From DT-110 sp030148525 (GTDB lineage Bacteria; Bacteroidota; Bacteroidia; Chitinophagales; Saprospiraceae), in NCBI GenBank assembly GCA_965227445.1, contig OZ245751.1:5766001-5830000 (forward strand): a DNA stretch of 64,000 bases, written 5' to 3'. Below, in pieces: positions 52,978 to 62,134 of this stretch (position 1 is the first letter of the stretch; each line of letters starts with the position of its first letter). The notes beneath the pieces were generated by a model, which saw only the letters and a program-made list of their open reading frames with translations, had not been told where the DNA came from and searched no databases. The position numbers and the translations under genes are program-made.

Positions 52978-53868
52978 TTATAACTGATTAGAAATCAGCT
53001 TCCAAAAAATCAACACAGGAGCGATTTCGATGGTGCAAATATACAACAAAAAGTGAAAAGAAAGGATATTGACTTTTCTATTCGCTATTAAAAGGGCGCG
53101 AAGTGAGCGGAAGAGCAAGAACACGACCAGGATCGCAACCGCACCCACAAATAGCGCATAGCCGCTGCCCTCGGGGCCGTAGGCCAATAATAGGTTGACG
53201 GGGATCAGGAATAAACCCATCACGATCAGGAATACCGTTATTAAAAACCGGTACCGTTTCACCTCCTCGCGTACCGGGAAAATGTAGCCGATAATTACTA
53301 ACAGAATATGCTTGAGCAGGATGAGCGTGAGAACTACCAGAGTGGCTAATCCCAGCTGTTGAAAAAGGCCCAGGGACAGGGGCGTTTCCAATTGCTCGAT
53401 ACCGTGAAAAACAAAGAGTCCCGCATTCAGATAAAACAAGGTGCTCAAAAGAATAAACGAAAAGGGGCCACGTGCTTCCCGATCCCGGTATAGCTGATTG
53501 AACATGTTGTCATTGGCGAACGCCTGGAACACTCGAATGATGACTGATCGCATTAGGGTAACCAGACTGGCCAGAAGCAATAGTTGTAGAATAGTAACAA
53601 CGAAGTGGAACCGATCGAGTCCGTCGGAAACCAGTGGCTTAATGTCCGCAAGAGGCTCGGGAGGACGCACCGATCGGTTAGCTTTTTTACCGGGTACGAC
53701 ATCAAAAGGGTTTCCCGTAATATCCTCACTGAGGCGTTCTTCCTCTTCCTGAGCAGGCTTCTCGGGCAAACGGGGGGTTAGCTCAAAGGGATTTCCCTCC
53801 TGAGCGAACGCCAACTGGCTGATCAGTAATAACCCTAACACACTACCTGTGAGGAAATACCGTTTCAT
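52978..53868 (-). CDS. DUF4271 membrane protein
   Basis: A 296-residue inner-membrane protein with a signal peptide (cleaved near LAFAQ), a Pro/Glu-rich segment with two GNPF motifs (residues about 26 and 52), and about seven helices. The last segment FHFLLYICTIEIAPVLIFWKL contains the family signature 'F..FLYLC..EI.P'. Its function is unknown, but it is regularly found next to hemD. Confidence 0.85.
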   Translation of the reverse strand: MKRYFLTGSVLGLLLISQLAFAQEGNPFELTPRLPEKPAQEEEERLSEDITGNPFDVVPGKKANRSVRPPEPLADIKPLVSDGLDRFHFVVTILQLLLLASLVTLMRSVIIRVFQAFANDNMFNQLYRDREARGPFSFILLSTLFYLNAGLFVFHGIEQLETPLSLGLFQQLGLATLVVLTLILLKHILLVIIGYIFPVREEVKRYRFLITVFLIVMGLFLIPVNLLLAYGPEGSGYALFVGAVAILVVFLLFRSLRALLIANRKVNILSFHFLLYICTIEIAPVLIFWKLISNQL

Positions 53869-54002
53869 GGCCTAAAAGTAGGAAAACCACCCGTAGTTCG
53901 GAAATGAACTGTCAGGACATAGTTTACAAGTCGTTAATGAGCTGTTAACCAGTCGCCTACTGCTGCGGAAACACCTATTTTTGCGAAAGCACACAATTAG
54001 TA

Positions 54003-55301
54003 ATGCGGAATAACCAGATCATTCGGGTATTTATTCTTGGGGCCATAGCTGTCGCAGGTATTATAGGTATACAGGCCTACTGGGTATACAATACCTGGGA
54101 TCTGAACCAAGCCGACTTTAAACAAAAGGTCGACCTGGCCCTGTACCGCACTGCCTCGGCCCTGTCCAAGATCAATGAAGCTGACCTGCCCGCCCGGGAT
54201 ATAATTAAGCAACGATCGAGTAACTACTTTATCGTTAATATAGATTCCGAGATCGATGCCTCTATGCTGGAGTTTTTCCTGCGCCGGGAGTTGGAGAAGC
54301 TGGCACTGAATATCGATTTCGAGTACGCTATCTACGATTGCACCAGCGACCAGATGGTCTACGGTAATTACTGCCGCTATTCTGTCGAAGACAGTCAGCA
54401 GGCAAGCCCAACCTACTCCCTACCCAAATACTCCAGTGAGTTTAATTACTACTTTGGGGTAAAATTCCCTACGCGGGGAGGCTATTTGCTCGGGCAAATG
54501 CAACTGGCGATTTTCTTTTCTGTCATATTGTTACTCACATTGGCCTTTTTCGCATATTCGGTCTACGTAATCCTCCGGCAGAAGCGCCTTTCGGAGATGC
54601 AAAAGGACTTCATCAATAATATGACCCACGAGTTTAAGACGCCCCTGTCAACTATCCGGATCTCCACCGACGTATTTCTGCGTTCTGAACCCATTCAGTC
54701 CAACCCGCGCCTGGCCCGCTACGCACGTATCATCAGCGAGCAACATCAACGCCTTAACAACCAAGTGGAGCGGGTGCTGCAGGTAGCGAGGCTGGATAAG
54801 GGGAATCTGGAATTGAGCAAGGAGTCTGTCGCCATTCAGGATCTGCTGGCTAATGTGCTGGAAAGCGAGCGCATTCGCACTGCCGAAGTAGGCGGTACCC
54901 TTGTCGATGAACTGCCGAAAAGCCCGGTAGTGATCTCGGCCGATACCTTTCACGTGAGTAATATACTGCATTGCCTGATCGATAATGCGGTTAAGTACAG
55001 CAGCTCCGATCCGCAAGTGAGCATTCGCGGAAAAGTAGTTCCCAAGGGATTCCTCCTGACCGTTCAGGACCAGGGCGTGGGCATTGCCCGGGAGCACCAC
55101 AAGCGAGTGTTCGAAAAGTTTTACCGGGTACCAACGGGGAATGTCCATAATGTAAAGGGATTCGGATTGGGGCTATACTACGTGCGGCAGGTATGCAAGG
55201 CGCACGGATGGCCCATTTCGTTGTACAGTGAACCCGGGCATGGAACCCAAATCGAAATCTGTATGTGTCCCGTTCAAAAAAACAAAACGAATGCCAGCTA
55301 A
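54003..55301 (+). CDS. Sensor histidine kinase
   Basis: A 432-residue inner-membrane kinase. Helix 1 is at about 8-28, an extracytoplasmic sensor domain at 29-165, and helix 2 at about 168-190. No HAMP domain follows. The dimerisation domain has NNMTHEFKTPLSTIRIS with phospho-acceptor His209. The ATPase domain has NAVKYSS (N-box), VQDQGVGI (G1), and GFGLGLYYV (G2). TATTTTTG at 53976-53983 matches the -7 promoter box. It overlaps the response regulator gene by 11 nt. Confidence 0.9.
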   Translation: MRNNQIIRVFILGAIAVAGIIGIQAYWVYNTWDLNQADFKQKVDLALYRTASALSKINEADLPARDIIKQRSSNYFIVNIDSEIDASMLEFFLRRELEKLALNIDFEYAIYDCTSDQMVYGNYCRYSVEDSQQASPTYSLPKYSSEFNYYFGVKFPTRGGYLLGQMQLAIFFSVILLLTLAFFAYSVYVILRQKRLSEMQKDFINNMTHEFKTPLSTIRISTDVFLRSEPIQSNPRLARYARIISEQHQRLNNQVERVLQVARLDKGNLELSKESVAIQDLLANVLESERIRTAEVGGTLVDELPKSPVVISADTFHVSNILHCLIDNAVKYSSSDPQVSIRGKVVPKGFLLTVQDQGVGIAREHHKRVFEKFYRVPTGNVHNVKGFGLGLYYVRQVCKAHGWPISLYSEPGHGTQIEICMCPVQKNKTNAS

Positions 55302-55995
55302 AGCCCATCTGTTGTACGTTGAAGACGACGAAAGTCTAAACTGGGTAACACGTGACAATCTGGAAGAGCGCGGTTACCACCTCACATGTTGTACCGATGG
55401 ACAAGAGGCCCTGGATGTGATCAGAGCCCAAAAGTTCGATCTGTGCATACTGGATGTCATGCTTCCCAAAGTCGATGGCTTTACCCTGGCTCGTGAATTA
55501 CGCAAGACAGATGACCAAACGCCCATTCTTTTTCTCACGGCCAAATCGCTGGCCGAAGATCGCCTGAAGGGCCTGCGATTAGGAGGTGACGATTACCTTG
55601 TTAAGCCATTCAGTATCGAAGAGCTGGCCTTGAAGGTCGATATCTTTCTGCGTCGTCGGCAGGTGCTACGCGATGAGGCACCTGCCGAATACCAATTAGG
55701 TGGCTACACCTTCAACTACCAAAACCTGGTACTGCGTTTCGGAGAAGAGGAACGTCGACTGACGCAGCGAGAGGCCGAACTCCTCAAATACTTCCTGGAT
55801 CGCCCCCAACAGGTGCTACGTCGCGGCGACATCCTCGAGTCTGTCTGGGGTAAAGACGATTACTTCCTGGGGCGTAGCCTGGACGTTTTTATTTCGCGCT
55901 TGCGCAAATACCTGAAGCGGGAACCCGGCATTTTGATCGAAAATATTCACGGAATTGGCTTTCGTTTTCACCACCCCACTGATAAACCTGACTGA
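55291..55995 (+). CDS. OmpR-family response regulator
   Basis: A 234-residue regulator. The receiver domain has acidic residues at YVEDDE, phospho-acceptor Asp55 (CILDVMLPK), Thr83 and Lys105 (KPFSIEE). The C-terminal winged helix spans about 130-230 (RLTQREAELLKYFLDRPQQVLRR, LGRSLDVFISRLRKYL). The ATG at 55291 lies within the kinase gene's last codons and gives the standard N-terminus; an upstream frame start at 55228 is less likely. The pair resembles RprX/RprY-type systems. Confidence 0.9.
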   Translation: MPAKAHLLYVEDDESLNWVTRDNLEERGYHLTCCTDGQEALDVIRAQKFDLCILDVMLPKVDGFTLARELRKTDDQTPILFLTAKSLAEDRLKGLRLGGDDYLVKPFSIEELALKVDIFLRRRQVLRDEAPAEYQLGGYTFNYQNLVLRFGEEERRLTQREAELLKYFLDRPQQVLRRGDILESVWGKDDYFLGRSLDVFISRLRKYLKREPGILIENIHGIGFRFHHPTDKPD

Positions 55996-56009
55996 GTATC
56001 AGAAATAAT

Positions 56010-56040
56010 TTTGTGTAACCGCCTAAACAGCGTACATTTG
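56010..56040 (+). promoter_or_regulatory. Bacteroidota-type promoter upstream of the SurA/PpiD-like gene
   Basis: TTTG at 56010-56013, a 19-nt spacer, and TACATTTG at 56033-56040. A second -7-like box, TACTTTTG (56102-56109), lies closer to the gene but lacks a matching upstream TTG. Confidence 0.7.
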
Positions 56041-56194
56041 CATGGCTTTTTACGATCTGTTAAAGGCCTGTGCGAGTGTAGTGGTATCGGGAAATAAACC
56101 GTACTTTTGCAACCCGTTGGTCAACAGGTGCTTATAACTCTATTGGAAAGAGTGCCTGCAAACGAATTGGAATTTATAAATACAGTAAGAGAAG

Positions 56195-58309
56195 ATGGCT
56201 CTAATAGGTAAAATTCGCAAACAAGGTTCTTGGATACTGATTGTCCTGATTGGGTTAGGTTTGGGAGGATTCATTATCCAGGATATGTTCTCCGGCGGAC
56301 CTTCCAGCGCCCTCGGTGGCCAGCCTCCCCTGGGGAAAATAAACGGGGAAAAACTCGATATCAACGAGTTTAACCGGACCGAAAGCATTTTGTACTCTGG
56401 TTCTTCCGGAGACTTGTACTCACGTCGTAACTCCCTTTGGAACTACTACGTGGAGAAAGCCCTCGTAGAGGAGGAAGCGGATGCCCTCGGGCTGGGTGTT
56501 GGTAAAACCGAGCTCAACGATTTGCAATTCGGCCCGCAGCCAAGCCCCGTGATTGCACAGCGCTTTGTCGATCCGAATACCGGTCAGATCAATTTTCAGC
56601 AATTGAGTCAGATTCGCAGCCAGCTGCAATCTGGTCAGTTCACCGACCCTAACTTACGTGCCTATTGGGGGGTGCAGGAAAAGGAAATTGTCAAGGAGCG
56701 TCTCCAGGGCAAGCTCACCGCCATGGTAACCAAGGGGCTTTATACCCCCAAATGGATGGCGGAAATGGGACATACGGCTCAAACTCAGGCATTCAACGTG
56801 GAGTTGGTGCGTATCCCTTTTGATGAGATCGACAATGGTGAGGTAAGCTTGTCCGATGCTGATTTCAAAGCCTACATGGACGAACGCCCGGGCGTTTACG
56901 AGCGCGACGAAGAGACGCGCCGCGTCAACTACGTAGCGTTTAATGTCCGAGCCACTGGTCAGGATTCAGCAGATATCCGCAAGGAACTGACCGATCTGAT
57001 CGGTGAGTGGAAAAAATCAGATAATGACACCACTTTTGTTCAGCGCAACCAGGGTACTATGAATTCGGCCTACCTGACACCGGACCAACTATCACCGGTA
57101 ATTGCCGATACTCTGGGAACACTGCCCACCGGAACCATTTACGGTCCTTACATGGAGAGTGGCACCTACAAAGCTGTGAAGCTTGTTGATCGCAAGGTGA
57201 TACCCGATTCTGTTCAGTCCCGCCATATCTTGCTGCGCGCTCAGACTCAGCAGGCCATGGTTGAGGCCATGACCCGCATCGACAGTATCAAAACCGCCAT
57301 TGAGGAAGGTGGTGCTACCTGGGAGGAAATGAACCAGAAGTACAATCAGGACGTAGCTGCACAAGCCAAAGGCGGCGATCTTGGATACGCTGGTCCGAAT
57401 ATGATGGTTAAACCATTCAACGACCTCATCTTCTATGATGCCGAAGTGGGTGAACTCAATACGGTTATTACGCAATTTGGTGTACACCTGGTAGAGGTAC
57501 TCGATTTCAAGTATATCGAAAACCAGGAAGGTATGCGTCTGGCATTCTTGTCGCGAAATATCGTACCCAGCGAGACTACCCAATCAGACCGGTACGATGA
57601 AGCCCTCACCTTCCTGAGCGAACAGCCTGACCTGGCAGCAATGACCCAGGCCGTTGCTGATCGTCCTGATCTGACGCTGGAAACCAGTAGCCCACTCGAA
57701 GCCAACGGCTTTGTGGTCGGTTCACTTGGAACCGGACAGGCTTCCCGAGATCTTATCCGCTGGGCCTTCTCGGCTAAAACCGGACAGATTTCTTCGGAAA
57801 TTTACATATACTCTGATCCCCAACTGTACTACGACAACAAATATGTGGTAGCTGGTCTGAAATCCATCCAAAAGCCAGGTATGCCTAGCGTGGAGGAAGT
57901 AAGAGCCGACATCGAGCAATTGGTGACCAACCGTAAAAAAGGAGAGATGATCGCCGGGCAGATTGCGGGTAAAGACATCAATGCCATTGCCAGTGAATAC
58001 GATGTTCCCGTGGATACTGCTGAGAACCTGACCTTCTCAACCAGTTTTGTTCCTAACCTCGGTAATGAGCCCAAATTGCTCGGTGCCCTGGCCAACCTGG
58101 AACAAGGTCAAACTACCGGCCCCATCGTCGGTAATAGCGGCGTATTCGTAGCCCGGGTGCTGGATAAAACAGTACCATCGGCAATTACCAATTACGCAAC
58201 CTTACGTCGGCAGTTGTCATCCACTGTTCGTTCACAAATTGGCGGACAATTGATGCAGGCCATGCGCAGTGATGCCAAAATTCAAGATAACCGCAGCACC
58301 TATTATTAA
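56195..58309 (+). CDS. SurA/PpiD-type periplasmic peptidyl-prolyl isomerase chaperone
   Basis: A 704-residue protein. One N-terminal membrane helix (about 12-31, SWILIVLIGLGLGGFIIQDMF) anchors it, with the rest in the periplasm. The N-terminal SurA-like helical domain spans about 45-170. A parvulin PPIase domain at about 340-437 has SVQSRHILLRA, AAQAKGGDLGYAG and FGVHLVEVLD. The C-terminal part is a second, degenerate PPIase-like region. The anchor plus length are those of PpiD rather than SurA. It probably assists folding of outer-membrane proteins, many of which are encoded in this window. Confidence 0.85.
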   Translation: MALIGKIRKQGSWILIVLIGLGLGGFIIQDMFSGGPSSALGGQPPLGKINGEKLDINEFNRTESILYSGSSGDLYSRRNSLWNYYVEKALVEEEADALGLGVGKTELNDLQFGPQPSPVIAQRFVDPNTGQINFQQLSQIRSQLQSGQFTDPNLRAYWGVQEKEIVKERLQGKLTAMVTKGLYTPKWMAEMGHTAQTQAFNVELVRIPFDEIDNGEVSLSDADFKAYMDERPGVYERDEETRRVNYVAFNVRATGQDSADIRKELTDLIGEWKKSDNDTTFVQRNQGTMNSAYLTPDQLSPVIADTLGTLPTGTIYGPYMESGTYKAVKLVDRKVIPDSVQSRHILLRAQTQQAMVEAMTRIDSIKTAIEEGGATWEEMNQKYNQDVAAQAKGGDLGYAGPNMMVKPFNDLIFYDAEVGELNTVITQFGVHLVEVLDFKYIENQEGMRLAFLSRNIVPSETTQSDRYDEALTFLSEQPDLAAMTQAVADRPDLTLETSSPLEANGFVVGSLGTGQASRDLIRWAFSAKTGQISSEIYIYSDPQLYYDNKYVVAGLKSIQKPGMPSVEEVRADIEQLVTNRKKGEMIAGQIAGKDINAIASEYDVPVDTAENLTFSTSFVPNLGNEPKLLGALANLEQGQTTGPIVGNSGVFVARVLDKTVPSAITNYATLRRQLSSTVRSQIGGQLMQAMRSDAKIQDNRSTYY

Positions 58310-58328
58310 TGGGTTCTGCCGGCCAGGC

Positions 58329-58371
58329 AAAGCAAACGGGCTTAGGTAATCGACCTAAGCCCGTTTGCTTT
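58329..58371 (+). terminator. Terminator after the PpiD-like gene
   Basis: Perfect 19-bp arms (58329-58347 and 58353-58371) with the loop AATCG, located 20 bp after the stop codon; the second arm ends in TTT. Confidence 0.85.
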
Positions 58372-58403
58372 GATACTATCCCGGTGGGGAGTAGCACATT
58401 CCC

Positions 58404-58434
58404 TTGGGGTTTTTTCCTTTTTTTACCATCTTTG
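58404..58434 (+). promoter_or_regulatory. Near-consensus promoter of the small membrane protein gene
   Basis: TTG at 58404-58406, a 20-nt spacer, and CATCTTTG at 58427-58434 (one mismatch to TAnnTTTG). The predicted start is about 30 nt before the ATG at 58473. Confidence 0.55.
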
Positions 58435-58472
58435 CCCTGTAATTAATTACCTACAAAAAAAACACAAGCACA

Positions 58473-58604
58473 ATGGCAGACGTACAAAATGCCGGTCGTA
58501 AAGGATACTGCTTGATGTTCGGGATAATCGGACTACTATTGTTCGTCGTTCTGATCGTTTATGTATATAACTACAATTTCAAGCTTATCCCTGGCATTGG
58601 ATAA
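58473..58604 (+). CDS. 43-residue membrane protein
   Basis: A short gene encoding 43 residues. The first 12 residues are polar and basic (ADVQNAGRKGYC). One helix follows (MFGIIGLLLFVVLIVYVYNY), then a short tail FKLIPGIG. Support comes from a near-consensus promoter with correct spacing, an ATG with A-rich leader, and a strong terminator 46 nt after the stop. Function unknown. A single-helix protein of this size could bind or regulate a larger membrane complex. Confidence 0.6.
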   Translation: MADVQNAGRKGYCLMFGIIGLLLFVVLIVYVYNYNFKLIPGIG

Positions 58605-58650
58605 TTGCGGGTTTTAATCCGCTATATAATTTCTGAAAAGTAGCCAGCGA

Positions 58651-58694
58651 AAAAGCCCTTATCACACTGATGATGATAAGGGCTTTTCTTTTTT
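58651..58694. terminator. Bidirectional terminator
   Basis: AAAAGCCCTTATCA (58651-58664) pairs with TGATAAGGGCTTTT (58674-58687), followed by a T-tract, between the small membrane protein gene and the convergent acyl-CoA synthetase gene. Confidence 0.85.
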
Positions 58695-58726
58695 GCGAAA
58701 GCAGAATACAATGTAGTAAAGAAAGA

Positions 58727-60571
58727 TCACGCATCGGCTACCGCTTGGTCGTTGTACATAGCCTGTATCTGTGCGTCGTATTTTCGGCGAATAACCCGTC
58801 GTTTCAGCTTCAGCGTGGGAGTGAGTTCTCCTTCACTGCCGTCATCTTTGATCGGGTCCCAGGTGACGGGCAGTAACTGAAATTTTTTTATCTGTTCAAT
58901 GTGACTGAATTGCGGGTTTTCCTCGGCAATGATCTCCTCGTATTTTGCGATGACTTCGGGATGCTTCAGTACGTCTGCCAAAGAGGTCCAGGGTATCTCG
59001 TGCGACTTGCACCAGTCTTGCAGTGCTTCGACTCCGGGGACGATTAGGGCCGATACGAATTTACGTCCTTCGCCAACCACCATAATCTGTTCGATCAGGA
59101 AATGCTCTTTCAGTTTGTTTTCGATGGGCGCGGGAGCGACGTATTTACCGCCTGAGGTCTTGAGCAGTTCCTTCTTGCGATCGGTGATCTTAAGGAAAAG
59201 CGTGCCGTCGGGACCGGGAACCAGTTTGCCGATATCTCCGGTGCAAAACCAGGTTTGCCCGTCGATATCTTTCATTACCTGGGCCGTGGCATCTTCTTTT
59301 TTGTAGTAGCCCATCATAATGTTCTCACCGCGAGCCAGGATCTCTCCTTCTTGCGGACCATAAATCCCGAGTTTATCTTCGTCGATCATAAGTTCTACAT
59401 TGGAAAGGGCAGGGCCAACGGCACCCAACAAGGCTCCGCCCGGCTCGTAACGGCCTATGGCAAGCCCCGGAGACGTTTCGGTAAGCCCGTAGCCTTCCCG
59501 TATAGGGATGCCGGCCGCCGAGAAAACCTGCGCAATCCGGGTAGGTAAAGGAGCAGCACCCGAAAGTATGCCCTTGATCTGACCGCCGAGTGCCTCTCGC
59601 CACTTGCTGAAGATGAGCTTATCGGCAACCGACCACTTCAGGCCCGTAAATCCACCGGGTTCGTAATCATATTCGTAGTTCTCCGTGAGGCCCAGGGCCC
59701 AGAAAAAAAGCTTGCGCTTAACACCACTGAGCTCCAATCCTTTATTTACAATCTTTTCATACACCTTTTCGAGCAGGCGCGGAACGGTGGTAAAGAAATG
59801 TGGCTGAATGGCCTTCAGGTCGCCTTCGTCACCCCCGAGATTATCGGTGCCGGTAAAGGTGACAGATATAGAATTGAATGTATAATTGTAAGAAGCAGTG
59901 CGTTCGAAGATATGACAAAGCGGCAGGAAGCTCAGTGCCTTTTCACCCTGACCGATGGGGAATACTTCCTGGACGGCCATTACGTTGGAGACAATATTGC
60001 GGTGACTTAGCATGACACCTTTGGGATGGCCCGTTGTTCCCGATGTGTAAATGATGGTGGCGAGGTCACTGGATGCTACGCCCGCCATGCGCTCTTTTAC
60101 CTGATCCAAACCGGTATCGCGGAATATTTCTTCCCAGTAGGGACGTCCATCCACTTTGTCGAAGGTGAATACTTTTTTCAGGGTGGGGACATTTTCTTGT
60201 GCTTTACTGACCTTGTCGTAAAGGTCATCCTTTCCGACAAAACAATAGGTCACTTCCGAATCATTGAAAATGTACTCGTACTCCGAGGGGCTGATGGTAG
60301 GGTAAACAGGTACATTAATAGCACCAATTTGCTGAATGCCCAGATCGAGGATCACCCATTCCGGTCGATTTTGGTACACGGCTACGGCAATGCGTTCACC
60401 GGGCTGTACCCCCAATTCCAGTAATCCACAGCTTACCTGATTGGCGAGGTTGATAACCTCATCGGTGCTGTAATAATGCCAATCACCATTTTGCCGTCCA
60501 CCGAAGGCTTGTTCAAGTGGGAACTGATCTTTTTGGTGGTAGATAAAATCGAAAAGACGCTTTATTTCCAT
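58727..60571 (-). CDS. Long-chain acyl-CoA synthetase (AMP-forming), paralogue 1
   Basis: A 614-residue adenylating enzyme that activates long-chain fatty acids to acyl-CoA. Motifs are YTSGTTGHPKGVMLSH (AMP P-loop), IREGYGLTETSPG, WFCTGDIG, and TDRKKELLKTSGGKYVAP with the C-terminal lysine region. It groups with FadD15-type proteins by its length and the GLTETSP motif. A paralogue lies at 62135-63922; both proteins start with a closely similar 'IKRLFDFIYHQ'-like block. Confidence 0.9.
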   Translation of the reverse strand: MEIKRLFDFIYHQKDQFPLEQAFGGRQNGDWHYYSTDEVINLANQVSCGLLELGVQPGERIAVAVYQNRPEWVILDLGIQQIGAINVPVYPTISPSEYEYIFNDSEVTYCFVGKDDLYDKVSKAQENVPTLKKVFTFDKVDGRPYWEEIFRDTGLDQVKERMAGVASSDLATIIYTSGTTGHPKGVMLSHRNIVSNVMAVQEVFPIGQGEKALSFLPLCHIFERTASYNYTFNSISVTFTGTDNLGGDEGDLKAIQPHFFTTVPRLLEKVYEKIVNKGLELSGVKRKLFFWALGLTENYEYDYEPGGFTGLKWSVADKLIFSKWREALGGQIKGILSGAAPLPTRIAQVFSAAGIPIREGYGLTETSPGLAIGRYEPGGALLGAVGPALSNVELMIDEDKLGIYGPQEGEILARGENIMMGYYKKEDATAQVMKDIDGQTWFCTGDIGKLVPGPDGTLFLKITDRKKELLKTSGGKYVAPAPIENKLKEHFLIEQIMVVGEGRKFVSALIVPGVEALQDWCKSHEIPWTSLADVLKHPEVIAKYEEIIAEENPQFSHIEQIKKFQLLPVTWDPIKDDGSEGELTPTLKLKRRVIRRKYDAQIQAMYNDQAVADA

Positions 60572-60683
60572 GTTATGTTTTTCTAATCAACAACTTGCCA
60601 AATAAAATGCCTTGGAAATTAGCTAAAAATTGGCTGCCAAAGAAATAGCACTTCCCGTATCTTGTCCCCTAAACCGAAATATC

Positions 60684-61115
60684 ATGAATCGATGGCTTTT
60701 CCTTTGTTTTTGGTGTGTCTTTAGTCTGTCATCCTGTGGAGGGGAAACCAATACATCGGGTGATGAGCAACATCCATTAGTTGGTGACTGGTATCTGAAA
60801 GAAGCCTATGCCGGTGGTCGACAAACCCGTGGCGAACCCACGCAAATGAAAGAAGTAAGTTTCCTGAGCCTGTACGCAGATGGTACCTACGAAAGCCGTG
60901 GATTTATCTTTGATATCAGCAGGGGCACCTGGATGGAGGGGGCGGGGTCTTCCTCGATCACCATCGACCAACAAGATACCCCCAGCGGGGAACGCGTGTT
61001 CAACTACCAGCTTATGGAGGATGGCACCCTTGAGTTATCCTTATTAACCGATCAGCAACTCAGTGCTACCCGAATGATAATGTCGACCGAAAAACCGGCC
61101 ATCCTTCAGGATTAG
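60684..61115 (+). CDS. Lipocalin-like lipoprotein
   Basis: A 143-residue lipoprotein with signal LFLCFWCVFSLSSCGG (acylated cysteine at residue 18). The mature part is beta-rich: HPLVGDWYLKEAY, then ADGTYESRGFIFDISRGTWMEG and later QLMEDGTLELSLL. It resembles the lipocalin-like small lipoproteins of Bacteroidota ('G.W.l......l.f..dGty'). The frame extends upstream to 60630, but ATG 60684 gives the signal peptide. Its stop overlaps the convergent gene's stop by 4 nt. Confidence 0.68.
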   Translation: MNRWLFLCFWCVFSLSSCGGETNTSGDEQHPLVGDWYLKEAYAGGRQTRGEPTQMKEVSFLSLYADGTYESRGFIFDISRGTWMEGAGSSSITIDQQDTPSGERVFNYQLMEDGTLELSLLTDQQLSATRMIMSTEKPAILQD

Positions 61116-62119
61116 CGGACAAGGCGGCGTATCTTTTTATCCTTATTCAGGATTTTCTCGAAGGTGTCAAAATACTTCAGAATCTCCTTTCGGTGCCGTT
61201 TGCCAAGGTGGGGGAAGTCAGTAAGGAATGCCCGCATCGCGGGCATCCGTTCCTTCCAGTAAGCTACCTCAGCCATTAGCAAGTCCTCTTCCGGGTGCAT
61301 GCCTTTATAAAAGCGTTGCTTCACCGATTGTATGGGCAGCCTTTCATCAGGTACAGCGTAGGGTGTATGCACAAACCCGGAGTAGTCAAAATCGTAAGGT
61401 ACCAACAGCACATCGCCTAAGCTAGGTCGTTCCACCATTTTTACATTATGGGTATTGCCGAGTGCCCAATCCGTATTGCCAATCATGTATTGAAAGAGGC
61501 AGAAGCGCAGGTAACACTGATCTTCCAGCGGATCGGCATATTTGAGGGGCCGTTCCCGGATAACCCCTCCCAGCCTGGCGGCTAATTGCTCTTCGTTTTC
61601 AATGATAAACCCCTTTCGTTCCAGGATTCGTTTGGGGTTCTCGGAGTCGATGATGGTTAAATTCACCAGGTGTACCTTGAAGCTATAATCCGTCAACATG
61701 CTATACAGGCGATAGGCCATGTATTCCCGGTATAAATAATCGGGAAAGCTCTTGGCGTCCTTGCATTGCATGACCAGCTTGAAGTCATTATATGTGGTAT
61801 CCAGGCCAACCGAGGCCAACAAATTCTTTTTGATCTTTAGTTTTAAAGGTGGCGGGGAGCAAATATCCTTGCGTGAGTTGCCCCGTGCGCGCACTTTCAC
61901 AGGAGCCCGCAGCGTATCGCCGGGTTGAGAGACCAATAGCAGATCCGTTTTCAGCCAGGGTTCGTCGTCCAGATTTCTCAGGAGTTGCCGCAGATCAAAG
62001 GTAAGCTGCATATCGACGGGTTCCCGGGCAACCTGATGCAGGGTGTCGAATACCGACTGGGCAGTTATCGTAACTGTGCTTACGCAAAATGAGATCAGTA
62101 GGAGGTAGATGCGAAACAT
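61112..62119 (-). CDS. Secreted CotH-like (atypical kinase fold) protein
   Basis: A 335-residue exported protein (signal peptide to about TITAQ). It has a basic VRARGNSRKDICSPPPLKLKI segment, comparable to 'GRGNS...KKPYRLKL' of CotH proteins. Later come FQYMIGNTDWALGNTHNVKM and LLVPYDFDYSGFV, which resemble the catalytic (D/N) and DFD metal-binding parts of the CotH atypical kinases. The similarity is pattern-based, so the kinase activity is an inference. It lies 15 bp after the second acyl-CoA synthetase and may be in an operon with it. Confidence 0.6.
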   Translation of the reverse strand: MFRIYLLLISFCVSTVTITAQSVFDTLHQVAREPVDMQLTFDLRQLLRNLDDEPWLKTDLLLVSQPGDTLRAPVKVRARGNSRKDICSPPPLKLKIKKNLLASVGLDTTYNDFKLVMQCKDAKSFPDYLYREYMAYRLYSMLTDYSFKVHLVNLTIIDSENPKRILERKGFIIENEEQLAARLGGVIRERPLKYADPLEDQCYLRFCLFQYMIGNTDWALGNTHNVKMVERPSLGDVLLVPYDFDYSGFVHTPYAVPDERLPIQSVKQRFYKGMHPEEDLLMAEVAYWKERMPAMRAFLTDFPHLGKRHRKEILKYFDTFEKILNKDKKIRRLVR

Positions 62120-62134
62120 GGTTTTAGGGAGTTT

